Source of the DNA: Sphingomonadales bacterium
GTDB taxonomy: Bacteria; Pseudomonadota; Alphaproteobacteria; Sphingomonadales; Sphingomonadaceae
DNA length: 6,379 nucleotides
Direction: 5' to 3'
NCBI GenBank assembly: GCA_004292705.1
Contig: RDXA01000137.1
Location: 1 to 6,379 of the forward strand
In this document: one piece after another, positions 1-5,699 of the stretch
Position numbering within the stretch: the first letter of the stretch is position 1
Layout: each line of letters begins with the position of its first letter
Notes under the pieces: generated by a model
Told to the model about the DNA's origin: nothing
What the model saw: the letters and a program-made list of their open reading frames with translations, nothing else
Database searches by the model: none
Program-made: the position numbers and the translations under genes

Positions 1-469
1 CGGCATCATCGACCTCGGACAGGTCAACCCCGGCATCCTCGCCCATCTTCTTGTTGAGCTTCACGTATTCGCTGAATTGCTCGGTCACCTGCCGCATCAG
101 CGCAGTGACTTCGCTGCCCGCGACCGTTTCGGGCAGAAGCGTCTCCACTTCGGCGAGGAGGTGCGTGCCGACGTCCTCCAGCGCCGAGAGCCACGCGCGG
201 GTCTTGCCCTCGACCAGCACGCGCACCGTACCATCGGGCAGCTTCAGCAACTGAAGCACCTGTGCGATCACGCCGACATCATACAGATCATCGCCCTCGG
301 GATCGTCGCAGCCAGGGTCAAGCTGGGCGATCAACACGATGTCCTTCGAGGCTTCCATCGCCGCTTCGAGCGCCGCCACGGATTTGTCGCGCCCGACAAA
401 CAGGGGCACGACCATGCCGGGAAAAACGACGATATCGCGCAGGGGAAGGAGGGGGTAGGTCTGGGTCAT
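1..469 (-). CDS. lon: Lon protease (endopeptidase La), N-terminal part, cut by window edge
   Basis: ATP-dependent serine protease that degrades misfolded and regulatory proteins in the cytoplasm. Only about the first 156 codons are present, all within the N-terminal substrate-recognition (LAN) domain. The opening residues MTQTYPLLPLRDIVVFPGM, followed by VPLFVGRDKS, are diagnostic of Lon. Further on, EGKTRAW and VKLNKKMGEDAGVDLSEVDDA match the same family. The AAA+ and Ser-Lys protease domains lie beyond base 1, so catalytic residues cannot be checked. The start at 469 is chosen because the family motif begins almost at once. An in-frame ATG at 481 would add MDAN; neither has a strong Shine-Dalgarno sequence. 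The gene follows ybaB on the same strand after 105-117 bases and seems to have its own promoter. Identity is secure; the exact start is not. Confidence 0.95.
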   Translation of the reverse strand, partial: MTQTYPLLPLRDIVVFPGMVVPLFVGRDKSVAALEAAMEASKDIVLIAQLDPGCDDPEGDDLYDVGVIAQVLQLLKLPDGTVRVLVEGKTRAWLSALEDVGTHLLAEVETLLPETVAGSEVTALMRQVTEQFSEYVKLNKKMGEDAGVDLSEVDDA

Positions 470-510
470 ATTTGCATCCATGGCGGCCGTCGGGGCCTGC
501 CTCTGTTGGA

Positions 511-539
511 GATATGGGTAGGCCTTACCGCTCTCGCAA
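511..539 (-). promoter_or_regulatory. Candidate lon promoter, possibly RpoH (heat-shock) type
   Basis: On the minus strand, TTGCGA (539-534) is followed after 17 bases by CATATC (516-511). The -10 side reads as ACCCATATC in context, which resembles the CCCCAT-type -10 element of sigma-32/RpoH promoters. A transcript would start near 504 and leave a leader of about 25-35 bases before lon. Lon is a classic heat-shock gene, so RpoH control is plausible. The -35 match is only moderate. This is pattern recognition by eye, without experimental support. Confidence 0.4.
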
Positions 540-561
540 TGGCGCAGGCGGGCTAAGCTGT

Positions 562-580
562 GGACGCGCGATGCGCGCCC
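562..580 (-). terminator. GC-rich hairpin just after ybaB, possible terminator without U-tract
   Basis: Six bases past the ybaB stop codon, the minus strand carries GGGCGCG (580-574), a loop CATCG, and CGCGTCC (568-562). These form a seven-pair stem with one G-T pair. No run of T follows, so it is not a classical intrinsic terminator. It could slow polymerase, protect the dnaX-ybaB transcript 3' end, or be chance in GC-rich DNA. Its position between ybaB and the lon promoter candidate is suggestive. Confidence 0.3.
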
Positions 581-586
581 TTGCCC

Positions 587-928
587 TCACCCCAGACCGG
601 GTAGATTGAACCCCGGTGGCAGACCCATGGAGCCCTGCATTTCGCGCATCTCCTGTTCCGACACGCGGTCAGCCCTGTCGCGGGCGTCATTGAAGGCGGC
701 GGCGACGAGGTCTTCGAGGATCTGCTTGTCATCCGCGTTTATAAGGCTGTCGTCGATAGCCACGCCGAGGATGCGGCCCTTCGCGCTGGCGCGAACTTTC
801 ACCAGCCCGCCGCCCGCCGTGCCCTCGACCTCGATCGCATCGAGCTTCACCTGCATTTCATTCATCTGCTTCTGAATGGTCTCCGCAGCCTTCTGGGCGG
901 CGGCCATCATCTCTTCCATCGATTTCAT
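587..928 (-). CDS. ybaB: YbaB/EbfC family nucleoid-associated protein
   Basis: A 113-residue protein of the YbaB/EbfC family, small dimeric DNA-binding proteins that associate with the nucleoid. Visible family features are the start MKSMEEMMAAAQKAAETIQK, a Met/Gln-rich amphipathic helix (residues ~1-30, QKQMNEMQ). Then come a central GTAGGGLVKVRASAKGRI beta region (~38-55) and a C-terminal helix ending in MREMQGSMGLPPGFNLPGLG. The Gly/Leu/Pro-rich tail is typical. The reading frame stays open to about 991, but the start at 928 is clear: GAGGAG (943-938) sits nine bases upstream and the family motif starts there. It lies 13 bases after dnaX, and its ribosome binding site overlaps the dnaX stop TGA (944-942). 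This indicates one transcript and probable translational coupling. The length is normal for the family. Confidence 0.95.
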   Translation of the reverse strand: MKSMEEMMAAAQKAAETIQKQMNEMQVKLDAIEVEGTAGGGLVKVRASAKGRILGVAIDDSLINADDKQILEDLVAAAFNDARDRADRVSEQEMREMQGSMGLPPGFNLPGLG

Positions 929-937
929 CGGGGGGTA

Positions 938-943
938 CTCCTC
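938..943 (-). promoter_or_regulatory. ybaB ribosome binding site overlapping the dnaX stop codon
   Basis: GAGGAG on the minus strand lies nine bases before the ybaB ATG and shares bases with the dnaX stop codon TGA (944-942). It fixes the ybaB start at 928 against longer in-frame options. It also implies that ribosomes finishing dnaX pass directly onto the ybaB start. Confidence 0.8.
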
Positions 944-2711
944 AATTCCAAGGGGGACTGCCGGCGCCGGCGGCGCGGCTGGGGGTGTCAATCAGCTCGG
1001 CATCAGGAAAGGCCTCGAAGGCGGCCCTGACCAAGGGATCAGACCGGATGCGCGCGGCCTCGGCGGCGGCCTCGGCTTCGGCCGCTTCGCGCAAGCTCGG
1101 CTGCGAAGGACCGGTGCCGCGCTCGATCATCCAGCGCTTGCCGGTGACCTTGAACAGCGCCTCACGGATATCGGGAGCGGGATCGTCCGGAAAATTGTCG
1201 GCGGGCTGATAAACCAGCTTTTCCGGGCCAAGCTCGATAATCCGCACCCGGCTTCGCATCATTTCGGCGGCGTGCAAGTGCCCGTTACGATCAACATCGC
1301 GAACCAGTGCAGCCCATTCCTGCACTGGGGATGCCGCAACGGTGGCAGCGGGCGAAGCTCCATCCGTGTCAGCCACGGCAAAGCCGCGTGCGGCGAGTTC
1401 CTCGATCCGCTTTGCCAACTTGCCGGGATCGGGCATTTGCGCGGCGTGAAGAATCCGCAGCAGCGCCATCTGGAGCGATACGAGCGGATCGGGCGCAGTG
1501 CGCACCTCGTCATGCCCTTTCAGAAGCAATTGCCATAGCCTGTGGAGTTCGGCAGCGCCCATCCGCCCAGCGAAACCGGCAAGCGCGGCGCGCTCTTCCT
1601 CGGCCGGGGCTTCGGGTTCACCTCCCGAAACCTGCGCCAACGTGATGCGGTGGGTCAAATCCATCAGTGCACGGATCAGCGCCAGTGGCTCGACGCCAAG
1701 CGCATATTGCTCATCGACCGCGGCGAGCAGCGCCGTGGCTTCGCCTTCGAGCAGGTGGCCGAGCAGGCGGCGCTGCGCGCTCTTGTCAGCGAGCCCAAGC
1801 ATGTCTCGCACGCGGGTGGCGGCAACCTTGCCCTCGCCGTCCAAGTCGGCGTGGGCGATGGCTTGATCGAGGATCGACAGCCCGTCGCGCACCGATCCCT
1901 CGGCGGCGTTGGCGATAATCGACAGCGCCTCACCCTCAGCATCGACCCCTTCAAGACGGCAGACCTTGGCGAAATGCTCCGCCAGCATCGCGGCGGGTAT
2001 GCGACGCAGATCGAAGCGCTGGGTGCGGCTCAGCACCGTCACCGGCAGTTTGTCGACCTCGGTGGTGGCGAACAGGAACTTCACATGTGCAGGCGGTTCC
2101 TCAAGTGTCTTGAGCAACGCATTGAAAGCATTGCGTGACAGCATGTGCACTTCGTCGATGATGTAGATCTTGTAGCGCGCCGAGACGGCCGCATAGCGCA
2201 CCTGCTCGATGATCTCGCGCACATCGTCGACCCCGGTGTTCGAGGCAGCATCCATCTCGATCACGTCGATGTGGCGGCCCTCGGCAATGGCAACGCAGGC
2301 CTCGCACACCCCGCAAGGATCGATCGTCGGCCCGCCCTTCCCGTCCGCTCCGACGCAGTTGAGCGCCTTGGCGATCAACCGCGCGGTCGAGGTCTTGCCG
2401 ACCCCGCGCACGCCGGTCATCAGGAAGGCATGGGCGAGCCGGTCGCGGGCGATGGCATTGGCCAAGGTGCGCACCATCGCCTCTTGCCCGATCAGCTCCG
2501 AGAAGGTCTGCGGACGATACTTGCGCGCCAGCACACGGTAGGGCTGGGTGGAAGCGGGTTGCGAAACAGGTGCAGGGTCAGCGACGGCATGGGGTGGGGT
2601 CGCTGGCAATACCGCTTCACCGAACAGCGCGCTCTGTCCGGCGGCCTCCAGCTCGGCCGCGGTCAGGCTGGTGTCCGTGTCCTCGGGGAGTTCAGGGTCG
2701 GAATCGCTCAT
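942..2711 (-). CDS. dnaX: DNA polymerase III subunit gamma/tau (clamp loader ATPase)
   Basis: A 589-residue AAA+ ATPase that loads the beta clamp and, as tau, links polymerase cores to the replicative helicase. The conserved core starts with YRVLARKYRPQTF (residues ~58-70). Walker A is GVRGVGKT (100-107, K106). The four zinc-ligand cysteines are C119, C133, C136 and C139. Walker B is IIDEVH (184-189), sensor 1 lies at FATTE (214-218), and LSRTQRF (227-233) holds the family's SRC-type arginine finger R229. Sensor 2 is GSVRDGLS (272-279). The lid and collar domains follow, then an Ala/Glu-rich tail region (~540-555) and a C-terminus near FPDAELID typical of alphaproteobacterial tau. The first ~55 residues are an acidic, Pro-rich extension absent from E. 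coli DnaX. The ATG at 2711 has no clear Shine-Dalgarno, but I see no better start before the core. The gene lies 50 bases after the SRP RNA. Confidence 0.96.
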   Translation of the reverse strand: MSDSDPELPEDTDTSLTAAELEAAGQSALFGEAVLPATPPHAVADPAPVSQPASTQPYRVLARKYRPQTFSELIGQEAMVRTLANAIARDRLAHAFLMTGVRGVGKTSTARLIAKALNCVGADGKGGPTIDPCGVCEACVAIAEGRHIDVIEMDAASNTGVDDVREIIEQVRYAAVSARYKIYIIDEVHMLSRNAFNALLKTLEEPPAHVKFLFATTEVDKLPVTVLSRTQRFDLRRIPAAMLAEHFAKVCRLEGVDAEGEALSIIANAAEGSVRDGLSILDQAIAHADLDGEGKVAATRVRDMLGLADKSAQRRLLGHLLEGEATALLAAVDEQYALGVEPLALIRALMDLTHRITLAQVSGGEPEAPAEEERAALAGFAGRMGAAELHRLWQLLLKGHDEVRTAPDPLVSLQMALLRILHAAQMPDPGKLAKRIEELAARGFAVADTDGASPAATVAASPVQEWAALVRDVDRNGHLHAAEMMRSRVRIIELGPEKLVYQPADNFPDDPAPDIREALFKVTGKRWMIERGTGPSQPSLREAAEAEAAAEAARIRSDPLVRAAFEAFPDAELIDTPSRAAGAGSPPWN

Positions 2712-2763
2712 TCTGTCAAGCTAGGCGCTTGGGCGAAGTTTGTCATTTGCGATGTCAGTGGAA

Positions 2764-2860
2764 AAGGAGCCGGGCGACCCGCCGCAATCCACCTGGGCTG
2801 CTGCCTTCCGGCCCTGACCCGGTGAGCGGACGCACACGTCCGCCCGACTCCCAAGCGGGC
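2764..2860 (-). ncRNA. ffs: Signal recognition particle RNA, small bacterial type (4.5S RNA)
   Basis: RNA scaffold of the signal recognition particle, which binds Ffh and directs nascent membrane proteins to FtsY and the translocon. The universal apical domain is perfect on the minus strand. GGG (2820-2818) and the internal loop UCAGG lead to stem GCC, the GGAA tetraloop (2809-2806) and stem GGC. The opposite internal loop AGCAG and CCC (2797-2795) close the domain. Below this, CACC pairs with GGTG, and a long basal helix pairs GGGAGUCGGGCGG (from 2852) with GUCGCCCGGCUCC (ending 2766). A short CTTTT run follows the 3' strand and may serve for termination. The 5' end is uncertain. The promoter candidate would place it near 2852-2853, while a covariance-model hit could start nearer 2860. 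An SRP RNA gene just upstream of dnaX is a common bacterial arrangement. Confidence 0.93.
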
Positions 2861-2888
2861 ATATGGCGTTACCGACCGGAAAGGTCAA
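2860..2888 (-). promoter_or_regulatory. Candidate SRP RNA promoter overlapping the end region of the complex I gene
   Basis: TTGACC (2888-2883) is five-sixths of the sigma-70 -35 consensus. It is followed after exactly 17 bases by CATATG (2865-2860), a weaker -10. Transcription would begin about seven bases later, near 2853, which is where the basal SRP RNA helix starts (GGGAG, 2852). That agreement supports the assignment. The -35 begins one base past the stop codon of the preceding gene (2892-2890). The promoter could also drive dnaX-ybaB by read-through. Confidence 0.55.
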
Positions 2889-2889
2889 C

Positions 2890-3168
2890 TCAGCGAAAAT
2901 TATCCGCGTAGGCCTGAAGCTTGAGCCGCTTGGGCGGTGTCACGTGGATACGCGCTGCAATCCCGTACTTGTCGGCATAGGCTTTGGCCGCATCCTTGGT
3001 CGGGAAGGTCAGGCGCACCTGCGACTGGGTGTCGCCGCTGCCGGTCCAGCCCATCAGCGGATCAGCAAAGCGTGCCTCCGACTGTTCAAATTCAAGCACC
3101 CATTCGTCAGTATGCGCCTTGCCAGACTGCATGGCGTGCTTGGGCTTCTGATAGATCCTTGCCGTCAT
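2890..3168 (-). CDS. ETC complex I subunit, NDUFS4-like accessory subunit
   Basis: A 92-residue protein matching the ETC complex I subunit conserved region, the bacterial counterpart of mitochondrial NDUFS4 (18 kDa, AQDQ subunit). It is expected on the matrix-like (cytoplasmic) arm of NADH:ubiquinone oxidoreductase. Motifs shared with NDUFS4 run in order: ARIYQKPKHAMQSG (residues 3-16), W23 with LEFE (25-28), PLMGW (37-41), VRLTFPTKDAA (51-61), KYG (67-69) and YADNF (87-91). There is no signal peptide or membrane segment. The ATG at 3168 is preceded by AAGGG (3179-3175) at a six-base spacing, inside the 14-base gap after hrpB, so the two genes probably share a transcript. Such accessory subunits are known in alphaproteobacterial complex I. 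No other complex I gene is seen in this window. Confidence 0.9.
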   Translation of the reverse strand: MTARIYQKPKHAMQSGKAHTDEWVLEFEQSEARFADPLMGWTGSGDTQSQVRLTFPTKDAAKAYADKYGIAARIHVTPPKRLKLQAYADNFR

Positions 3169-3182
3169 GAGGTGCCCTTAGT

Positions 3183-5618
3183 TCACGAATCGCTTCGGTT
3201 AAACGCATTTTTGGTCTTCATGCTTGGCTTTTCCAGCCAGGGCTGATCGGGCCAGCGGTGCTTGGGGTAGCGGCCTTTCATATCCTTGACCACGTCGCGC
3301 CAGCTGCCGCGCCAGAAACCCGGCAGATCGCGGGTCGACTGGATCGGGCGACCGGCGGGGCTGGTCAGCTTGAGCAGCAGCGGTGTGTTGCCGATCATCG
3401 GGTGGACATCGAGTCCGAACAGTCCCTGCACGCGCACCTCAACACTCGGCGCGTCATCCCCGGCATAGTCGATCTGGTGGCGGGTGTCGGCAGGCGAGGT
3501 GAAGTGGGTGGGTGCCGCGCGGTCCAGCAACTGCCGTTCGTTCCAGTCGATAAGGCCCAGCGCGGCATCGGCATAGCGCTGCGGCGGCAAATCGAGATCG
3601 CGCCGCCCGGCGAGCAGCGGGGCGAGCCAGTCGCCAGCGCGCTGACGCAGCGCCTCCGCAGACAGGGCGACCACACCGGCAAAACGCGCCCGGGCCAGGA
3701 AGCTGTGGGGCACCAAGTCTGCCAGCTTCTCCAACGCCTTCTCCACAAGGATATCCACAAACAGCGCGGGATCGGGTGCTGGCTCGGGGACACTCGCCAG
3801 CACAATTGCGCCAAGCCTGCGTTCGCGCCGGGCTTCGACCCGGTCTTTCTCGTTATTCCAGCGCGTTGTGACACGTTCTGCAAGTTCACTGGCAAACAGG
3901 GCCGCGATCCGCTCAGGCGCGATTTCAGCCCCCGCGGTGATGCGCGCGCCCTTGGCCTGGCCTTGCGCGTCGCCGATCACGATCCATTCGGCTCGCGCCA
4001 GCGGCGAGGCGGGATCGAGCATGTAGCCGCGCCCGCCTGCGCTGATCCATTGCTCTCCCGAGGGGTCGCGCCGCCGCGCGACGAAATCGCGACGGGCAAG
4101 CGCAAGGGCTTCGGCAGCGTCTGCGGCGGAGCTATCCTCGATCACACGGGCGAGCTTGGCCGCCTGCCTTGCCCAGCCCTGCGCTATCCGCGCTGCAGCC
4201 ACGCTGCGGGGCGCTCGGTCACTGCGCCAGCGGGCAAGGCGCTGGAGCAAGTCCTCTCCGCGCCCGCCCAGTCCGCGCTCCTGCAAAAGCATTACCAGCC
4301 GCGCGGCATCCTCACCGCAATCTGCGCGCGCGCCGTGAAGAACAGCCGCAGCCTGATCGGGGGCCATCGGCAAGCTCGCGATAGCCTCTCCGAGCGGCGT
4401 GATCCGCCCTGCCGCATCGAGCGCACCCAAGGCCTCAAGCGCGCCGCGCGCCGCCGCGACCGACGCTTCGGGCGGTGGATCAAGCCACGGCAGGGCTGCA
4501 GGGTTGGTAGTGCCCCACTCGGCAAGCCGCAGCAGCAGCGGCGCCAGATCGGCCTGCAATATCTCGGCTGGCGTGAATTCCGGGCGACCGGCGTGGCCTG
4601 CTTCCTCCCACAAGCGGTAGGCCACCCCCGGCCCTTGCCGCGCCGCACGCCCCGCGCGCTGCGCCGCCGAGGCTTGACTGGCGCGCCGCGTCACGAGGTG
4701 CGTCGTGCCAGCTGCGCGGTCGAATTCGGCAAGGCGGGCAAGGCCCGAGTCCACCACCACGCTCACCCCGTCCAATGTCAGCGATGTCTCCGCGATGGCG
4801 GTGGCGAGGACGACCCGCCGGCGGCCCTCAGGATCGCGGCGGATGGCGGCACGCTGGGCCGCAGGCTCGATCTGGCCATGAAGCGCGTGGATCGGCACGC
4901 CCGCGAGGCGCGGTTCGATCCGTTCCCGCACCCGATCGATCTCTCGCACGCCGGGGAGAAAGGCGAGGATATCGCCCGTCTCCTCGCGCCATGCGGTGCG
5001 CACCGCAGCTGCCACACTGTCTTCGGCCGCTTGAGAGGCATCGCCGCCAAGCCATTTGATTTGCAACGGAAAGCTACGTCCTTCGCTTTCGATAATGGTG
5101 GCATCGCCGCCCAGCAGCCGGGCAAAACGCGCGCCGTCGATGGTCGCGGACATCACCAGCACGCGCAGGTCTTCACGCAGAACGCCGCGGGTCTCCAGCG
5201 CCAGCGCGAGGCCCAGATCGCTGTCGAGCGCGCGTTCATGCGCCTCGTCGAACAGCAGAGCGGAAACGCCGGGCAATTCCGGCTCTTCGACCAGCCGGTT
5301 CACCAGAATGGCTTCGGTCAACACCAGAATGCGCGTGCGGGCCGAGGTCCTGCTGTCGAGCCGGGTCATGTAGCCGACCGTCTCTCCTGCCACCTCGCCA
5401 AGCATCTCGGCCATCCGCTCGGCGGCCGCACGGGCGGCGACCCGGCGGGGCGAGGTGAGGATGATCTGGCCGCTGCACCACGGCTCACCCAGCAGATCGG
5501 GCGCAACCGCAGTGGTCTTCCCCGCCCCTGGCGGCGCAATCAGCACGGCAGCACCCTGCCCTGCGAGCGCGGCGCGGATCTGCGGCAGGACGGCGTTGAT
5601 GGGAAGGTCGGGGGTCAC
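3183..5618 (-). CDS. hrpB: ATP-dependent helicase HrpB (DEAH-box)
   Basis: An 811-residue DEAH-box helicase of the HrpB family, about the usual length. The physiological role of HrpB is poorly defined. Visible motifs are Walker A PPGAGKTT (29-36), motif Ia TSPRRVAAR (55-63), motif II DEAH (124-127) and motif III SAT (157-159). Motif IV lies around DILAFLPG (~215-222), motif V includes TAIAETSLTLDG (~272-283), and motif VI is QRAGRAAR (~319-326). A helical region (~350-540) follows, then the HrpB-specific C-terminal domain with FWRGSW (~767) and GRYPKHRWP (~781). Motif VI normally ends GR; here it is AR, but all three arginines are kept. The start is a GTG at 5618, since an in-frame TAG (5630-5628) lies just upstream and the family N-terminus LPINAVLPQ follows at once. 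No good Shine-Dalgarno is visible. Confidence 0.95.
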   Translation of the reverse strand: MTPDLPINAVLPQIRAALAGQGAAVLIAPPGAGKTTAVAPDLLGEPWCSGQIILTSPRRVAARAAAERMAEMLGEVAGETVGYMTRLDSRTSARTRILVLTEAILVNRLVEEPELPGVSALLFDEAHERALDSDLGLALALETRGVLREDLRVLVMSATIDGARFARLLGGDATIIESEGRSFPLQIKWLGGDASQAAEDSVAAAVRTAWREETGDILAFLPGVREIDRVRERIEPRLAGVPIHALHGQIEPAAQRAAIRRDPEGRRRVVLATAIAETSLTLDGVSVVVDSGLARLAEFDRAAGTTHLVTRRASQASAAQRAGRAARQGPGVAYRLWEEAGHAGRPEFTPAEILQADLAPLLLRLAEWGTTNPAALPWLDPPPEASVAAARGALEALGALDAAGRITPLGEAIASLPMAPDQAAAVLHGARADCGEDAARLVMLLQERGLGGRGEDLLQRLARWRSDRAPRSVAAARIAQGWARQAAKLARVIEDSSAADAAEALALARRDFVARRRDPSGEQWISAGGRGYMLDPASPLARAEWIVIGDAQGQAKGARITAGAEIAPERIAALFASELAERVTTRWNNEKDRVEARRERRLGAIVLASVPEPAPDPALFVDILVEKALEKLADLVPHSFLARARFAGVVALSAEALRQRAGDWLAPLLAGRRDLDLPPQRYADAALGLIDWNERQLLDRAAPTHFTSPADTRHQIDYAGDDAPSVEVRVQGLFGLDVHPMIGNTPLLLKLTSPAGRPIQSTRDLPGFWRGSWRDVVKDMKGRYPKHRWPDQPWLEKPSMKTKNAFNRSDS

Positions 5619-5653
5619 ACCGACCGGCTAGAAGAAGGGTGGCCGTTGAGCAA

Positions 5654-5698
5654 CGCCCAGCTTCGCCTCCGACAAGCTCAGGGCGAGCGGCGCTGGCG
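5654..5698. repeat. REP-like palindromic repeat between the prenyl synthase gene and hrpB
   Basis: The plus strand contains CCGACAAGCTCAGGGCGAGCGG (5669-5690, shown only as a core). It resembles the dispersed TTCGACAAGCTCAG-type element that is common in sphingomonad and related genomes. It sits in a two-part inverted repeat: an outer GCCCAGC (5655-5661) with GCTGGC (5693-5698), and an inner TCGCC (5663-5667) with GGCGA (5682-5686). The hairpin starts within two or three bases of the prenyl synthase stop codon, so it may stabilise or end that transcript. I cannot verify copy number from one window. No T-tract accompanies it. Confidence 0.45.
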
Positions 5699-5699
5699 C

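Noticed and set aside
77..556. Plus-strand open frame of 159 codons opposite lon
   Set aside because: The minus strand encodes an unmistakable Lon N-terminus; the antisense product resembles no family and has no ribosome binding site.
929..991. Longer ybaB with an upstream start near 991
   Set aside because: The added residues are Ala/Pro-rich, overlap dnaX and are unlike the family, while 928 has an excellent ribosome binding site.
876..1538. Plus-strand open frame of 220 codons opposite ybaB and dnaX
   Set aside because: It overlaps two confident genes on the other strand and its translation is low-complexity and unrecognisable.
2709..2719. Perfect TTGACA on the minus strand just before the dnaX ATG
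   Set aside because: A -10 at 16-18 bases would fall inside the dnaX coding sequence and none is seen; a start there could not supply the dnaX start codon.
2145..2825. Long plus-strand open frame (226 codons) antisense to dnaX and the SRP RNA
   Set aside because: It runs opposite well-supported dnaX codons and through the SRP RNA, has no recognisable domain, and such shadow frames are expected in GC-rich DNA.
5619..5660. Sigma-70 promoter for hrpB (TTGCTC with a TAG-containing -10)
   Set aside because: The -10 match is poor at every sensible spacing, so I do not report a promoter there.
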